This document shows, one piece after another, positions 1 to 9,860 of a stretch of 54,605 nt of DNA; within the stretch, counting starts at the first letter, position 1, and the number at the start of each line of letters is the position of its first letter. The position numbers and the translations under genes are program-made. The DNA comes from Auanema rhodensis (Eukaryota; Nematoda; Chromadorea; Rhabditida; Rhabditidae): positions 1 through 54,605 of the forward strand of contig CAXKVF010000104.1 of the NCBI GenBank assembly GCA_964057225.1, read 5' to 3'. Below the pieces are notes generated by a model. It made no database searches. It was not told the origin of the DNA and saw only the letters and a list, made by a program, of their open reading frames with translations.

Positions 1-201
1 AAAACAAATTTTTATTGATATTGCTTCATGGTAACCATGACTTTGAAATTTACGTGAACTTTAATTTATGCTAATTAAATGTACACGTGATGTGCACTTG
101 GTATGTAACTCGCTTCACGTGAAAGATAAAGAGATGCGGTTTTCAAAATTAGATTCCCCATGTCCATATTAGTCTAAAAACAAATTTTTATTGATATTGC
201 T

Positions 202-216
202 TCATGGTAACCATGA
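202..216. other. dyad TCATGGT-A-ACCATGA (monomer 22-36)
   Basis: In the reference monomer, 7-base arms flank a single central A. The core GGTAACC is also a BstEII-type site, one per monomer. In K and T monomers base 22 is t and pairs with a36, giving 7-base arms. In G monomers base 22 is g and the arms shrink to 6 (CATGGT/ACCATG). The only damaged CATGG arm I noticed is in m301 near 52827, where c23 becomes t. The symmetry could hold a dimeric protein or extrude as a small cruciform. That is inference. Confidence 0.75.
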
Positions 217-224
217 CTTTGAAA

Positions 225-255
225 TTTACGTGAACTTTAATTTATGCTAATTAAA
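225..255. other. near-palindrome TTTACGTGAA and TTTAATT/AATTAAA inverted repeat (monomer 45-75)
   Basis: Bases 45-54 form a palindrome with one mismatch pair. The g52a change in m218 (near 38247) and m251 (near 44055) makes it a perfect TTTACGTAAA palindrome. Bases 56-62 and 69-75 are complementary 7-base arms around a 6-base loop, made almost only of A and T. The t63c change found in a few G monomers (near 22770, 27346, 28050 and 40194) lies in the loop and leaves the arms intact. Function is unknown. Confidence 0.7.
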
Positions 256-273
256 TGTACACGTGATGTGCAC
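256..273. other. TGTACA / CACGTG / GTGCAC dyad cluster with a CDEI-like 8-mer (monomer 76-93)
   Basis: Three overlapping or adjacent 6-bp palindromes lie within 18 bases: TGTACA (76-81), CACGTG (80-85) and GTGCAC (88-93). On the minus strand bases 87-80 read ATCACGTG. This fits RTCACRTG, the CDEI consensus bound by the bHLH protein Cbf1 at budding-yeast point centromeres, and it is also a generic E-box/G-box core. An 8-bp match is weak evidence alone; its repetition at one fixed phase in about 300 copies is what makes it notable. Broken copies I noticed: a81g in m24 and m114, c82a in m278, t87a in m228, and a92t (GTGCAC) in m190, m210, m224 and m227. Confidence 0.65.
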
Positions 274-289
274 TTGGTATGTAACTCGC

Positions 290-299
290 TTCACGTGAA
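290..299. other. perfect 10-bp palindrome TTCACGTGAA (monomer 110-119)
   Basis: This is the second CACGTG core of the monomer, 30 bases downstream of the first (80-85 to 112-117 start to start is 32 bases, about three helical turns), so both would face a similar side of the helix. It is intact in nearly every copy. The exceptions I noticed are c114a in m243 near 42709 and c114t in m256 near 44997. The core is a canonical bHLH target in plants, fungi and animals. Binding here is speculation. Confidence 0.75.
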
Positions 300-351
300 A
301 GATAAAGAGATGCGGTTTTCAAAATTAGATTCCCCATGTCCATATTAGTCT

Positions 352-365
352 AAAAACAAATTTTT
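352..365. other. A/T-tract at each monomer junction (AAAAACAAATTTTT)
   Basis: Every junction joins an A-run (172-176) to CAAATTTTT (1-9). Runs of this type are intrinsically stiff or bent and can exclude nucleosomes or act as linker DNA. Base 172 is the C/a typing site. In m89 and m90 the T-run is interrupted by a g (15499 and 15675); in m285 and m298 the final T-run reads ttttaattg. Further A/T tracts at 38-47 and 134-146 add to the bending potential of the monomer. Confidence 0.6.
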
Positions 366-2644
366 ATTGATATTGGTGCATGGTAACCATGACTTTGAAA
401 TTTACGTGAACTTTAATTTATGCTAATTAAATGTACACGTGATGTGCACTTGTTATGTAACTCGCTTCACGTGAAAGATAAAGAGATGCGGTTTTCAAAA
501 TTAGATTCCCCATGTCCATATTAGTCTAAAAACAAATTTTTATTGATATTGGTTCATGGTAACCATGACTTTGAAATTTACGTGAACTTTAATTTATGCT
601 AATTAAATGTACACGTGATGTGCACTTGGTATGTAACTCGCTTCACGTGAAAGATAAAGAGATGCGGTTTTCAAAATTAGATTCCCCATTTCCATATTAG
701 TCTAAAAACAAATTTTTATTGATATTGGTGCATGGTAACCATGACTTTGAAATTTACGTGAACTTTAATTTATGCTAATTAAATGTACACGTGATGTGCA
801 CTTGGTATGTAACTCGCTTCACGTGAAAGATAAAGAGATGCGGTTTTCAAAATTAGATTCCCCATGTCCATATTAGTCTAAAAACAAATTTTTATTGATA
901 TTGGTTCATGGTAACCATGACTTTGAAATTTACGTGAACTTTAATTTATGCTAATTAAATGTACACGTGATGTGCACTTGGTATGTAACTCGCTTCACGT
1001 GAAAGATAAAGAGATGCGGTTTTCAAAATTAGATTCCCCATGTCCATATTAGTCTCAAAACAAATTTTTATTGATATTGCTTCATGGTAACCATGACTTT
1101 GAAATTTACGTGAACTTTAATTTATGCTAATTAAATGTACACGTGATGTGCACTTGGTATGTAACTCGCTTCACGTGAAAGATAAAGAGATGCGGTTTTC
1201 AAAATTAGATTCCCCCTGTCCATATTAGTCTAAAAACAAATTTTTATTGATATTGCTTCATGGTAACCATGACTTTGAAATTTACGTGAACTTTAATTTA
1301 TGCTAATTAAATGTACACGTGATGTGCACTTGGTATGTAACTCGCTTCACGTGAAAGATAAAGAGATGCGGTTTTCAAAATTAGATTCCCCATGTCCATA
1401 TTAGTCTAAAAACAAATTTTTATTGATATTGCTTCATGGTAACCATGACTTTGAAATTTACGTGAACTTTAATTTATGCTAATTAAATGTACACGTGATG
1501 TGCACTTGGTATGTAACTCGCTTCACGTGAAAGATAAAGAGATGCGGTTTTCAAAATTAGATTCCCCATGTCCATATTAGTCTAAAAACAAATTTTTATT
1601 GATATTGGTGCATGGTAACCATGACTTTGAAATTTACGTGAACTTTAATTTATGCTAATTAAATGTACACGTGATGTGCACTTGTTATGTAACTCATTTC
1701 ACGTGAAAGATAAAGAGATGCGGTTTTCAAAATTAGATTCCCCATGTCCATATTAGTCTAAAAACAAATTTTTATTGATATTGGTTCATGGTAACCATGA
1801 CTTTGAAATTTACGTGAACTTTAATTTATGCTAATCAAATGTACACGTGATGTGCACTTGGTATGTAACTCGCTTCACGTGAAAGATAAAGAGATGCGGT
1901 TTTCAAAATTAGATTCCCCATGTCCATATTAGTCTAAAAACAAATTTTTATTGATATTGGTGCATGGTAACCATGACTTTGAAATTTACGTGAACTTTAA
2001 TTTATGCTAATTAAATGTACACGTGATGTGCACTTGGTATGTAACTCGCTTCACGTGAAAGATAAAGAGATGCGGTTTTCAAAATTAGATTCCCCTAGTC
2101 CATATTAGTCTAAAAACAAATTTTTATTGATATTGGTTCATGGTAACCATGACTTTGAAATTTACGTGAACTTTAATTTATGCTAATTAAATGTACACGT
2201 GATGTGCACTTGGTATGTAACTCGCTTCACGTGAAAGATAAAGAGATGCGGTTTTCAAAATTAGATTCCCCATGTCCATATTAGTCTAAAAACAAATTTT
2301 TATTGATATTGGTTCATGGTAACCATGACTTTGAATTTTACGTGAACTTTAATTTATGCTAATTAAATGTACACGTGATGTGCACTTGGTATGTAACTCG
2401 CTTCACGTGAAAGATAAAGAGATGCGGTTTTCAAAATTAGATTCCCCATGTCCATATTAGTCTAAAAACAAATTTTTATTGATATTGCTTCATGGTAACC
2501 ATGACTTTGAAATTTACGTGAACTTTAATTTATGCTAATTAAATGTACACGTGATGTGCACTTGGTATGTAACTCGCTTCACGTGAAAGATAAAGAGATG
2601 CGGTTTTCAAAATTAGATTCCCCATGTCCATATTAGTCTCAAAA

Positions 2645-4580
2645 CAAATTTTTATTGATATTGGTTCATGGTAACCATGACTTTGAAATTTACGTGAACT
2701 TTAATTTATGCTAATTAAATGTACACGTGATGTGCACTTGGTATGTAACTCGCTTCACGTGAAAGATAAAGAGATGCGGTTTTCAAAATTAGATTCCCCA
2801 TGTCCATATTAGTCTAAAAACAAATTTTTATTGATATTGGTGCATGGTAACCATGACTTTGAAATTTACGTGAACTTTAATTTATGCTAATTAAATGTAC
2901 ACGTGATGTGCACTTGGTATGTAACTCGCTTCACGTGAAAGATAAAGAGATGCGGTTTTCAAAATTAGATTCCCCATGTCCATATTAGTCTAAAAACAAA
3001 TTTTTATTGATATTGGTGCATGGTAACCATGACTTTGAAATTTACGTGAACTTTAATTTATGCTAATTAAATGTACACGTGATGTGCACTTGTTATGTAA
3101 CTCGCTTCACGTGAAAGATAAAGAGATGCGGTTTTCAAAATTAGATTCCCCATGTCCATATTAGTCTAAAAACAAATTTTTATTGATATTGGTTCATGGT
3201 AACCATGACTTTGAAATTTACGTGAACTTTAATTTATGCTAATTAAATGTACACGTGATGTGCACTTGGTATGTAACTCGCTTCACGTGAAAGATAAAGA
3301 GATGCGGTTTTCAAAAATAGATTCCCCATGTCCATATTAGTCTAAAAACAAATTTTTATTGATATAGGTTCATGGTAACCATGACTTTGAAATTTACGTG
3401 AACTTTAATTTATGCTAATTAAATGTACACGTGATGTGCACTTGGTATGTAACTCGCTTCACGTGAAAGATAAAGAGATGCGGTTTTCAAAATTAGATTC
3501 CCCATGTCCATATTAGTCTAAAAACAAATTTTTATTGATATTGGTGCATGGTAACCATGACTTTGAAATTTACGTGAACTTTAATTTATGCTAATTAAAT
3601 GTACACGTGATGTGCACTTAGTATGTAACTCGCTTCACGTGAAAGATAAAGAGATGCGGTTTTCAAAATTAGATTCCCCATGTCCATATTAGTCTCAAAA
3701 CAAATTTTTATTGATATTGGTTCATGGTAACCATGACTTTGAAATTTACGTGAACTTTAATTTATGCTAATTAAATGTACACGTGATGTGCACTTGGTAT
3801 GTAACTCGCTTCACGTGAAAGATAAAGAGATGCGGTTTTCAAAATTAGATTCCCCATGTCCATATTAGTCTAAAAACAAATTTTTATTGATATTGCTTCA
3901 TGGTAACCATGACTTTGAAATTTACGTGAACTTTAATTTATGCTAATTAAATGTACACGTGATGTGCACTTGGTATGTAACTCGCTTCACGTGAAAGATA
4001 AAGAGATGCGGTTTTCAAAATTAGATTCCCCCTGTCCATATTAGTCTAAAAACAAATTTTTATTGATATTGCTTCATGGTAACCATGACTTTGAAATTTA
4101 CGTGAACTTTAATTTATGCTAATTAAATGTACGCGTGATGTGCACTTGGTATGTAACTCGCTTCACGTGAAAGATAAAGAGATGCGGTTTTCAAAATTAG
4201 ATTCCCCATGTCCATATTAGTCTAAAAACAAATTTTTAATGATATTGCTTCATGGTAACCATGACTTTGAAATTTACGTGAACTTTAATTTATGCTAATT
4301 AAATGTACACGTGATGTGCACTTGGTATGTAACTCGCTTCACGTGAAAGATAAAGAGATACGGTTTTCAAAATTAGATTCCCCATGTCCATATTAGTCTA
4401 AAAACAAATTTTTATTGATATTGCTTCATGGTAACCATGACTTTGAAATTTACGTGAACTTTAATTTATGCTAATTAAATGTACACGTGATGTGCACTTG
4501 GTATGTAACTCGCTTCACGTGAAAGATAAAGAGATGCGGTTTTCAAAATTAGATTCCCCATGTCCATATTAGTCTAAAAA
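2645..4580 (+). repeat. 11-monomer higher-order repeat, copy 1 (m16-m26)
   Basis: Types run C G Gv Tw T G C Kp K K K, 1936 bp. The same order recurs at 7925-9860 and, one K shorter, at 18484-20243. Private changes in this copy include gatatagg in m20, cttagtatg in m21, a81g in m24, and tttttaatg plus gatacgg in m25. The unit equals two half-units each starting with a C junction. It is followed by G, then C again at 4752. Confidence 0.75.
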
Positions 4581-7500
4581 CAAATTTTTATTGATATTGG
4601 TGCATGGTAACCATGACTTTGAAATTTACGTGAACTTTAATTTATGCTAATTAAATGTACACGTGATGTGCACTTGGTATGTAACTCGCTTCACGTGAAA
4701 GATAAAGAGATGCGGTTTTCAAAATTAGATTCCCCATGTCCATATTAGTCTCAAAACAAATTTTTATTGATATTGGTTCATGGTAACCATGACTTTGAAA
4801 TTTACGTGAACTTTAATTTATGCTAATTAAATGTACACGTGATGTGCACTTGGTATGTAACTCGCTTCACGTGAAAGATAAAGAGATGCGGTTTTCAAAA
4901 TTAGATTCCCCATGTCCATATTAGTCTAAAAACAAATTTTTATTGATATTGGTGCATGGTAACCATGACTTTGAAATTTACGTGAACTTTAATTTATGCT
5001 AATTAAATGTACACGTGATGTGCACTTGGTATGTAACTCGCTTCACGTGAAAGATAAAGAGATGCGGTTTTCAAAATTAGATTCCCCATGTCCATATTAG
5101 TCTAAAAACAAATTTTTATTGATATTGGTGCATGGTAACCATGACTTTGAAATTTACGTGAACTTTAATTTATGCTAATTAAATGTACACGTGATGTGCA
5201 CTTGGTATGTAACTCGCTTCACGTGAAAGATAAAGAGATGCGGTTTTCAAAATTAGATTCCCCATGTCCATATTAGTCTAAAAACAAATTTTTATTGATA
5301 TTGGTGCATGGTAACCATGACTTTGAAATTTACGTGAACTTTAATTTATGCTAATTAAATGTACACGTGATGTGCACTTGGTATGAAACTCGCTTCACGT
5401 GAAAGATAAAGAGATGCGGTTTTCAAAATTAGATTCCCCATGTCCATATTAGTCTAAAAACAAATTTTTATTGATATTGGTTCATGGTAACCATGACTTT
5501 GAATTTTACGTGAACTTTAATTTATGCTAATTAAATGTACACGTGATGTGCACTTGGTATGTAACTCGCTTCACGTGAAAGATAAAGAGATGCGGTTTTC
5601 AAAATTAGATTCCCCATGTCCATATTAGTCTAAAAACAAATTTTTATTGATATTGCTTCATGGTAACCATGACTTTGAAATTTACGTGAACTTTAATTTA
5701 TGCTAATTAAATGTACACGTGATGTGCACTTGGTATGTAACTCGCTTCACGTGAAAGATAAAGAGATGCGGTTTTCAAAATTAGATTCCCCATGTCCATA
5801 TTAGTCTCAAAACAAATTTTTATTGATATTGGTTCATGGTAACCATGACTTTGAAATTTACGTGAACTTTAATTTATGCTAATTAAATGTACACGTGATG
5901 TGCACTTGGTATGTAACTCGCTTCACGTGAAAGATAAAGAGATGCGGTTTTCAAAATTAGATTCCCCATGTCCATATTAGTCTAAAAACAAATTTTTATT
6001 GATATTGGTGCATGGTAACCATGACTTTGAAATTTACGTGAACTTTAATTTATGCTAATTAAATGTACACGTGATGTGCACTTGGTATGTAACTCGCTTC
6101 ACGTGAAAGATAAAGAGATGCGGTTTTCAAAATTAGATTCCCCATGTCCATATTAGTCTAAAAACAAATTTTTATTGATATTGGTGCATGGTAACCATGA
6201 CTTTGAAATTTACGTGAACTTTAATTTATGCTAATTAAATGTACACGTGATGTGCACTTGTTATGTAACTCGCTTCACGTGAAAGATAAAGAGATGCGGT
6301 TTTCAAAATTAGATTCCCCATGTCCATATTAGTCTAAAAACAAATTTTTATTGATATTGGTTCATGGTAACCATGACTTTGAAATTTACGTGAACTTTAA
6401 TTTATGCTAATTAAATGTACACGTGATGTGCACTTGGTATGTAACTCGCTTCACGTGAAAGATAAAGAGATGCGGTTTTCAAAAATAGATTCCCCATGTC
6501 CATATTAGTCTAAAAACAAATTTTTATTGATATTGGTTCATGGTAACCATGACTTTGAAATTTACGTGAACTTTAATTTATGCTAATTAAATGTACACGT
6601 GATGTGCACTTGGTATGTAACTCGCTTCACGTGAAAGATAAAGAGATGCGGTTTTCAAAATTAGATTCCCCATGTCCATATTAGTCTAAAAACAAATTTT
6701 TATTGATATTGGTGCATGGTAACCATGACTTTGAAATTTACGTGAAATTTAATTTATGCTAATTAAATGTACACGTGATGTGCACTTGGTATGTAACTCG
6801 CTTCACGTGAAAGATAAAGAGATGCGGTTTTCTAAATTAGATTCCCCATGTCCATATTAGTCTAAAAACAAATTTTTATTGATATTGGTTCATGGTAACC
6901 ATGACTTTGAAATTTACGTGAACTTTAATTTATGCTAATTAAATGTACACGTGATGTGCACTTGGTATGTAACTCGCTTCACGTGAAAGAAGAAGAGATG
7001 CGGTTTTCAAAATTAGATTCCCCATGTCCATATTAGTCTAAAAACAAATTTTTATTGATATTGGTTCATGGTAACCATGACTTTGAAATTTACGTGAACT
7101 TTAATTTATGCTAATTAAATGTACACGTGATGTGCACTTGGTATGTAACTCGCTTCACGTGAAAGATAAAGAGATGCGGTTTTCTAAATTAGATTCCCCA
7201 TGTCCATATTAGTCTAAAAACAAATTTTTATTGATATTGGTTCATGGTAACCATGACTTTGAAATTTACGTGAACTTTAATTTATGCTAATTAAATGTAC
7301 ACGTGATGTGCACTTGGTATGTAACTCGCTTCACGTGAAAGATAAAGAGATGCGGTTTTCAAAATTAGATTCCCCATGTCCATATTAGTCTAAAAACAAA
7401 TTTTTATTGATATTGGTGCATGGTAACCATGACTTTGAAATTTACGTGAACTTTAATTTATGCTAATTAAATGTACACGTGATGTGCACTTGGTATGTAA

Positions 7501-7924
7501 CTCGCTTCACGTGAAAGATAAAGAGATGCGGTTTTCAAAATTAGATTCCCCCTGTCCATATTAGTCTAAAAACAAATTTTTATTGATATTGCTTCATGGT
7601 AACCATGACTTTGAAATTTACGTGAACTTTAATTTATGCTAATTAAATGTACACGTGATGTGCACTTGGTATGTAACTCGCTTCACGTGAAAGATAAAGA
7701 GATGGGGTTTTCAAAATTAGATTCCCCATGTCCATATTAGTCTAAAAACAAATTTTTATTGATATTGCTTCATGGTAACCATGACTTTGAAATTTACGTG
7801 AACTTTAATTTATGCTAATTAAATGTACACGTGATGTGCACTTGGTATGTAACTCGCTTCACGTGAAAGATAAAGAGATGCGGTTTTCAAAATTAGATTC
7901 CCCATGTCCATATTAGTCTCAAAA

Positions 7925-9860
7925 CAAATTTTTATTGATATTGGTTCATGGTAACCATGACTTTGAAATTTACGTGAACTTTAATTTATGCTAATTAAAT
8001 GTACACGTGATGTGCACTTGGTATGTAACTCGCTTCACGTGAAAGATAAAGAGATGCGGTTTTCAAAATTAGATTCCCCATGTCCATATTAGTCTAAAAA
8101 CAAATTTTTATTGATATTGGTGCATGGTAACCATGACTTTGAAATTTACGTGAACTTTAATTTATGCTAATTAAATGTACACGTGATGTGCACTTGGTAT
8201 GTAACTCGCTTCACGTGAAAGATAAAGAGATGCGGTTTTCAAAATTAGATTCCCCATGTCCATATTAGTCTAAAAACAAATTTTTATTGATATTGGTGCA
8301 TGGTAACCATGACTTTGAAATTTACGTGAACTTTAATTTATGCTAATTAAATGTACACGTGATGTGCACTTGTTATGTAACTCGCTTCACGTGAAAGATA
8401 AAGAGATGCGGTTTTCAAAATTAGATTCCCCATGTCCATATTAGTCTAAAAACAAATTTTTATTGATATTGGTTCATGGTAACCATGACTTTGAAATTTA
8501 CGTGAACTTTAATTTATGCTAATTAAATGTACACGTGATGTGCACTTGGTATGTAACTCGCTTCACGTGAAAGATAAAGAGATGCGGTTTTCAAAAATAG
8601 ATTCCCCATGTCCATATTAGTCTAAAAACAAATTTTTATTGATATTGGTTCATGGTAACCATGACTTTGAAATTTACGTGAACTTTAATTTATGCTAATT
8701 AAATGTACACGTGATGTGCACTTGGTATGTAACTCGCTTCACGTGAAAGATAAAGAGATGCGGTTTTCAAAATTAGATTCCCCATGTCCATATTAGTCTA
8801 AAAACAAATTTTTATTGATATTGGTGCATGGTAACCATGACTTTGAAATTTACGTGAACTTTAATTTATGCTAATTAAATGTACACGTGATGTGCACTTG
8901 GTATGTAACTCGCTTCACGTGAAAGATAAAGAGATGCGGTTTTCAAAATTAGATTCCCCATGTCCATATTAGTCTCAAAACAAATTTTTATTGATATTGG
9001 TTCATGGTAACCATGACTTTGAAATTTACGTGAACTTTAATTTATGCTAATTAAATGTACACGTGATGTGCACTTGGTATGTAACTCGCTTCACGTGAAA
9101 GATAAAGAGATGCGGTTTTCAAAATTAGATTCCCCATGTCCATATTAGTCTAAAAACAAATTTTTATTGATATTGCTTCATGGTAACCATGACTTTGAAA
9201 TTTACGTGAACTTTAATTTATGCTAATTAAATGTACACGTGATGTGCACTTGGTATGTAACTCGCTTCACGTGAAAGATAAAGAGATGCGGTTTTCAAAA
9301 TTAGATTCCCCCTGTCCATATTAGTCTAAAAACAAATTTTTATTGATATTGCTTCATGGTAACCATGACTTTGAAATTTACGTGAACTTTAATTTATGCT
9401 AATTAAATGTACACGTGATGTGCACTTGGTATGTAACTCGCTTCACGTGAAAGATAAAAAGATGCGGTTTTCAAAATTAGATTCCCCATGTCCATATTAG
9501 TCTAAAAACAAATTTTTATTGATATTGCTTCATGGTAACCATGACTTTGAAATTTACGTGAACTTTAATTTATGCTAATTAAATGTACACGTGATGTGCA
9601 CTTGGTATGTAACTCGCTTCACGTGAAAGATAAAGAGATGCGGTTTTCAAAATTAGATTCCCCATGTCCATATTAGTCTAAAAACAAATTTTTATTGATA
9701 TTGCTTCATGGTAACCATGACTTTGAAATTTACGTGAACTTTAATTTATGCTAATTAAATGTACACGTGATGTGCACTTGGTATGTAACTCGCTTCACGT
9801 GAAAGATAAAGAGATGCGGTTTTCAAAATTAGATTCCCCATGTCCATATTAGTCTCAAAA
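7925..9860 (+). repeat. 11-monomer higher-order repeat, copy 2 (m46-m56)
   Basis: The type string C G Gv Tw T G C Kp K K K is the same as at 2645-4580, exactly 30 monomers (5280 bp) downstream. I read only a handful of private differences between the two, for example an extra a in the purine stretch wording 'ataaaaag' of m54 (g127a). That implies well over 99% identity between higher-order copies. Confidence 0.75.

Larger units (their letters stand above)
181..356 (+). repeat. representative satellite monomer (m2, type K)
   Basis: This copy matches the majority base at nearly every position and serves as the reference for monomer numbering. In order it holds: an A/T-rich start joined to the A-run of the previous copy; the type-defining triplet at 20-22; a dyad centred on GGTAACC (23-35); TTTACGTGAA (45-54); a TTTAATT/AATTAAA inverted repeat (56-75); a TGTACA-CACGTG-GTGCAC cluster (76-93); a perfect 10-bp palindrome TTCACGTGAA (110-119); a purine-rich stretch (117-130); GGTTTTCAAAATT (134-146); CCCC (152-155); and the A-run end (172-176). 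It has 27 C, 29 G and 5 CpG dinucleotides, so CpG is not depleted. Stop codons are frequent in the forward frames and present on the reverse strand. Because 176 is not a multiple of 3, any frame cycles through all three phases within 528 bases. Confidence 0.95.
1..2292 (+). repeat. left-edge 7-monomer periodicity (m1-m6 and m8-m13)
   Basis: Monomer types read K K Gv T G T, then C-K p, then K K Gv T Gq T. The K K Gv T G T pattern thus recurs at an offset of 7 monomers (1232 bp). Copies differ at private sites: an ccccatttcc tail in m4, catttc for cgcttc in m10 near 1697, ctaatcaaa in m11, and a TA swap (q) in m12. m7 is one of the few monomers where the C junction precedes a ctt copy instead of gtt. 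Confidence 0.55.

Noticed and set aside
290-300. CENP-B box
   Set aside because: The mammalian box needs a TTCG core with a downstream CGGG. The closest stretch here is cttcacgtgaaag, without TTCG or CGGG.
549-565. RNA polymerase III B-box (tRNA- or SINE-derived repeat) at ggttcatggtaac
   Set aside because: Only the first five bases of the B-box resemble it; the required A and final C are absent, there is no A-box at suitable spacing, and no tRNA fold is seen.
2083-2100. q variant (cccctagtcc) as an indel
   Set aside because: The monomer stays 176 bp; the change is a swap of AT for TA at positions 156-157.
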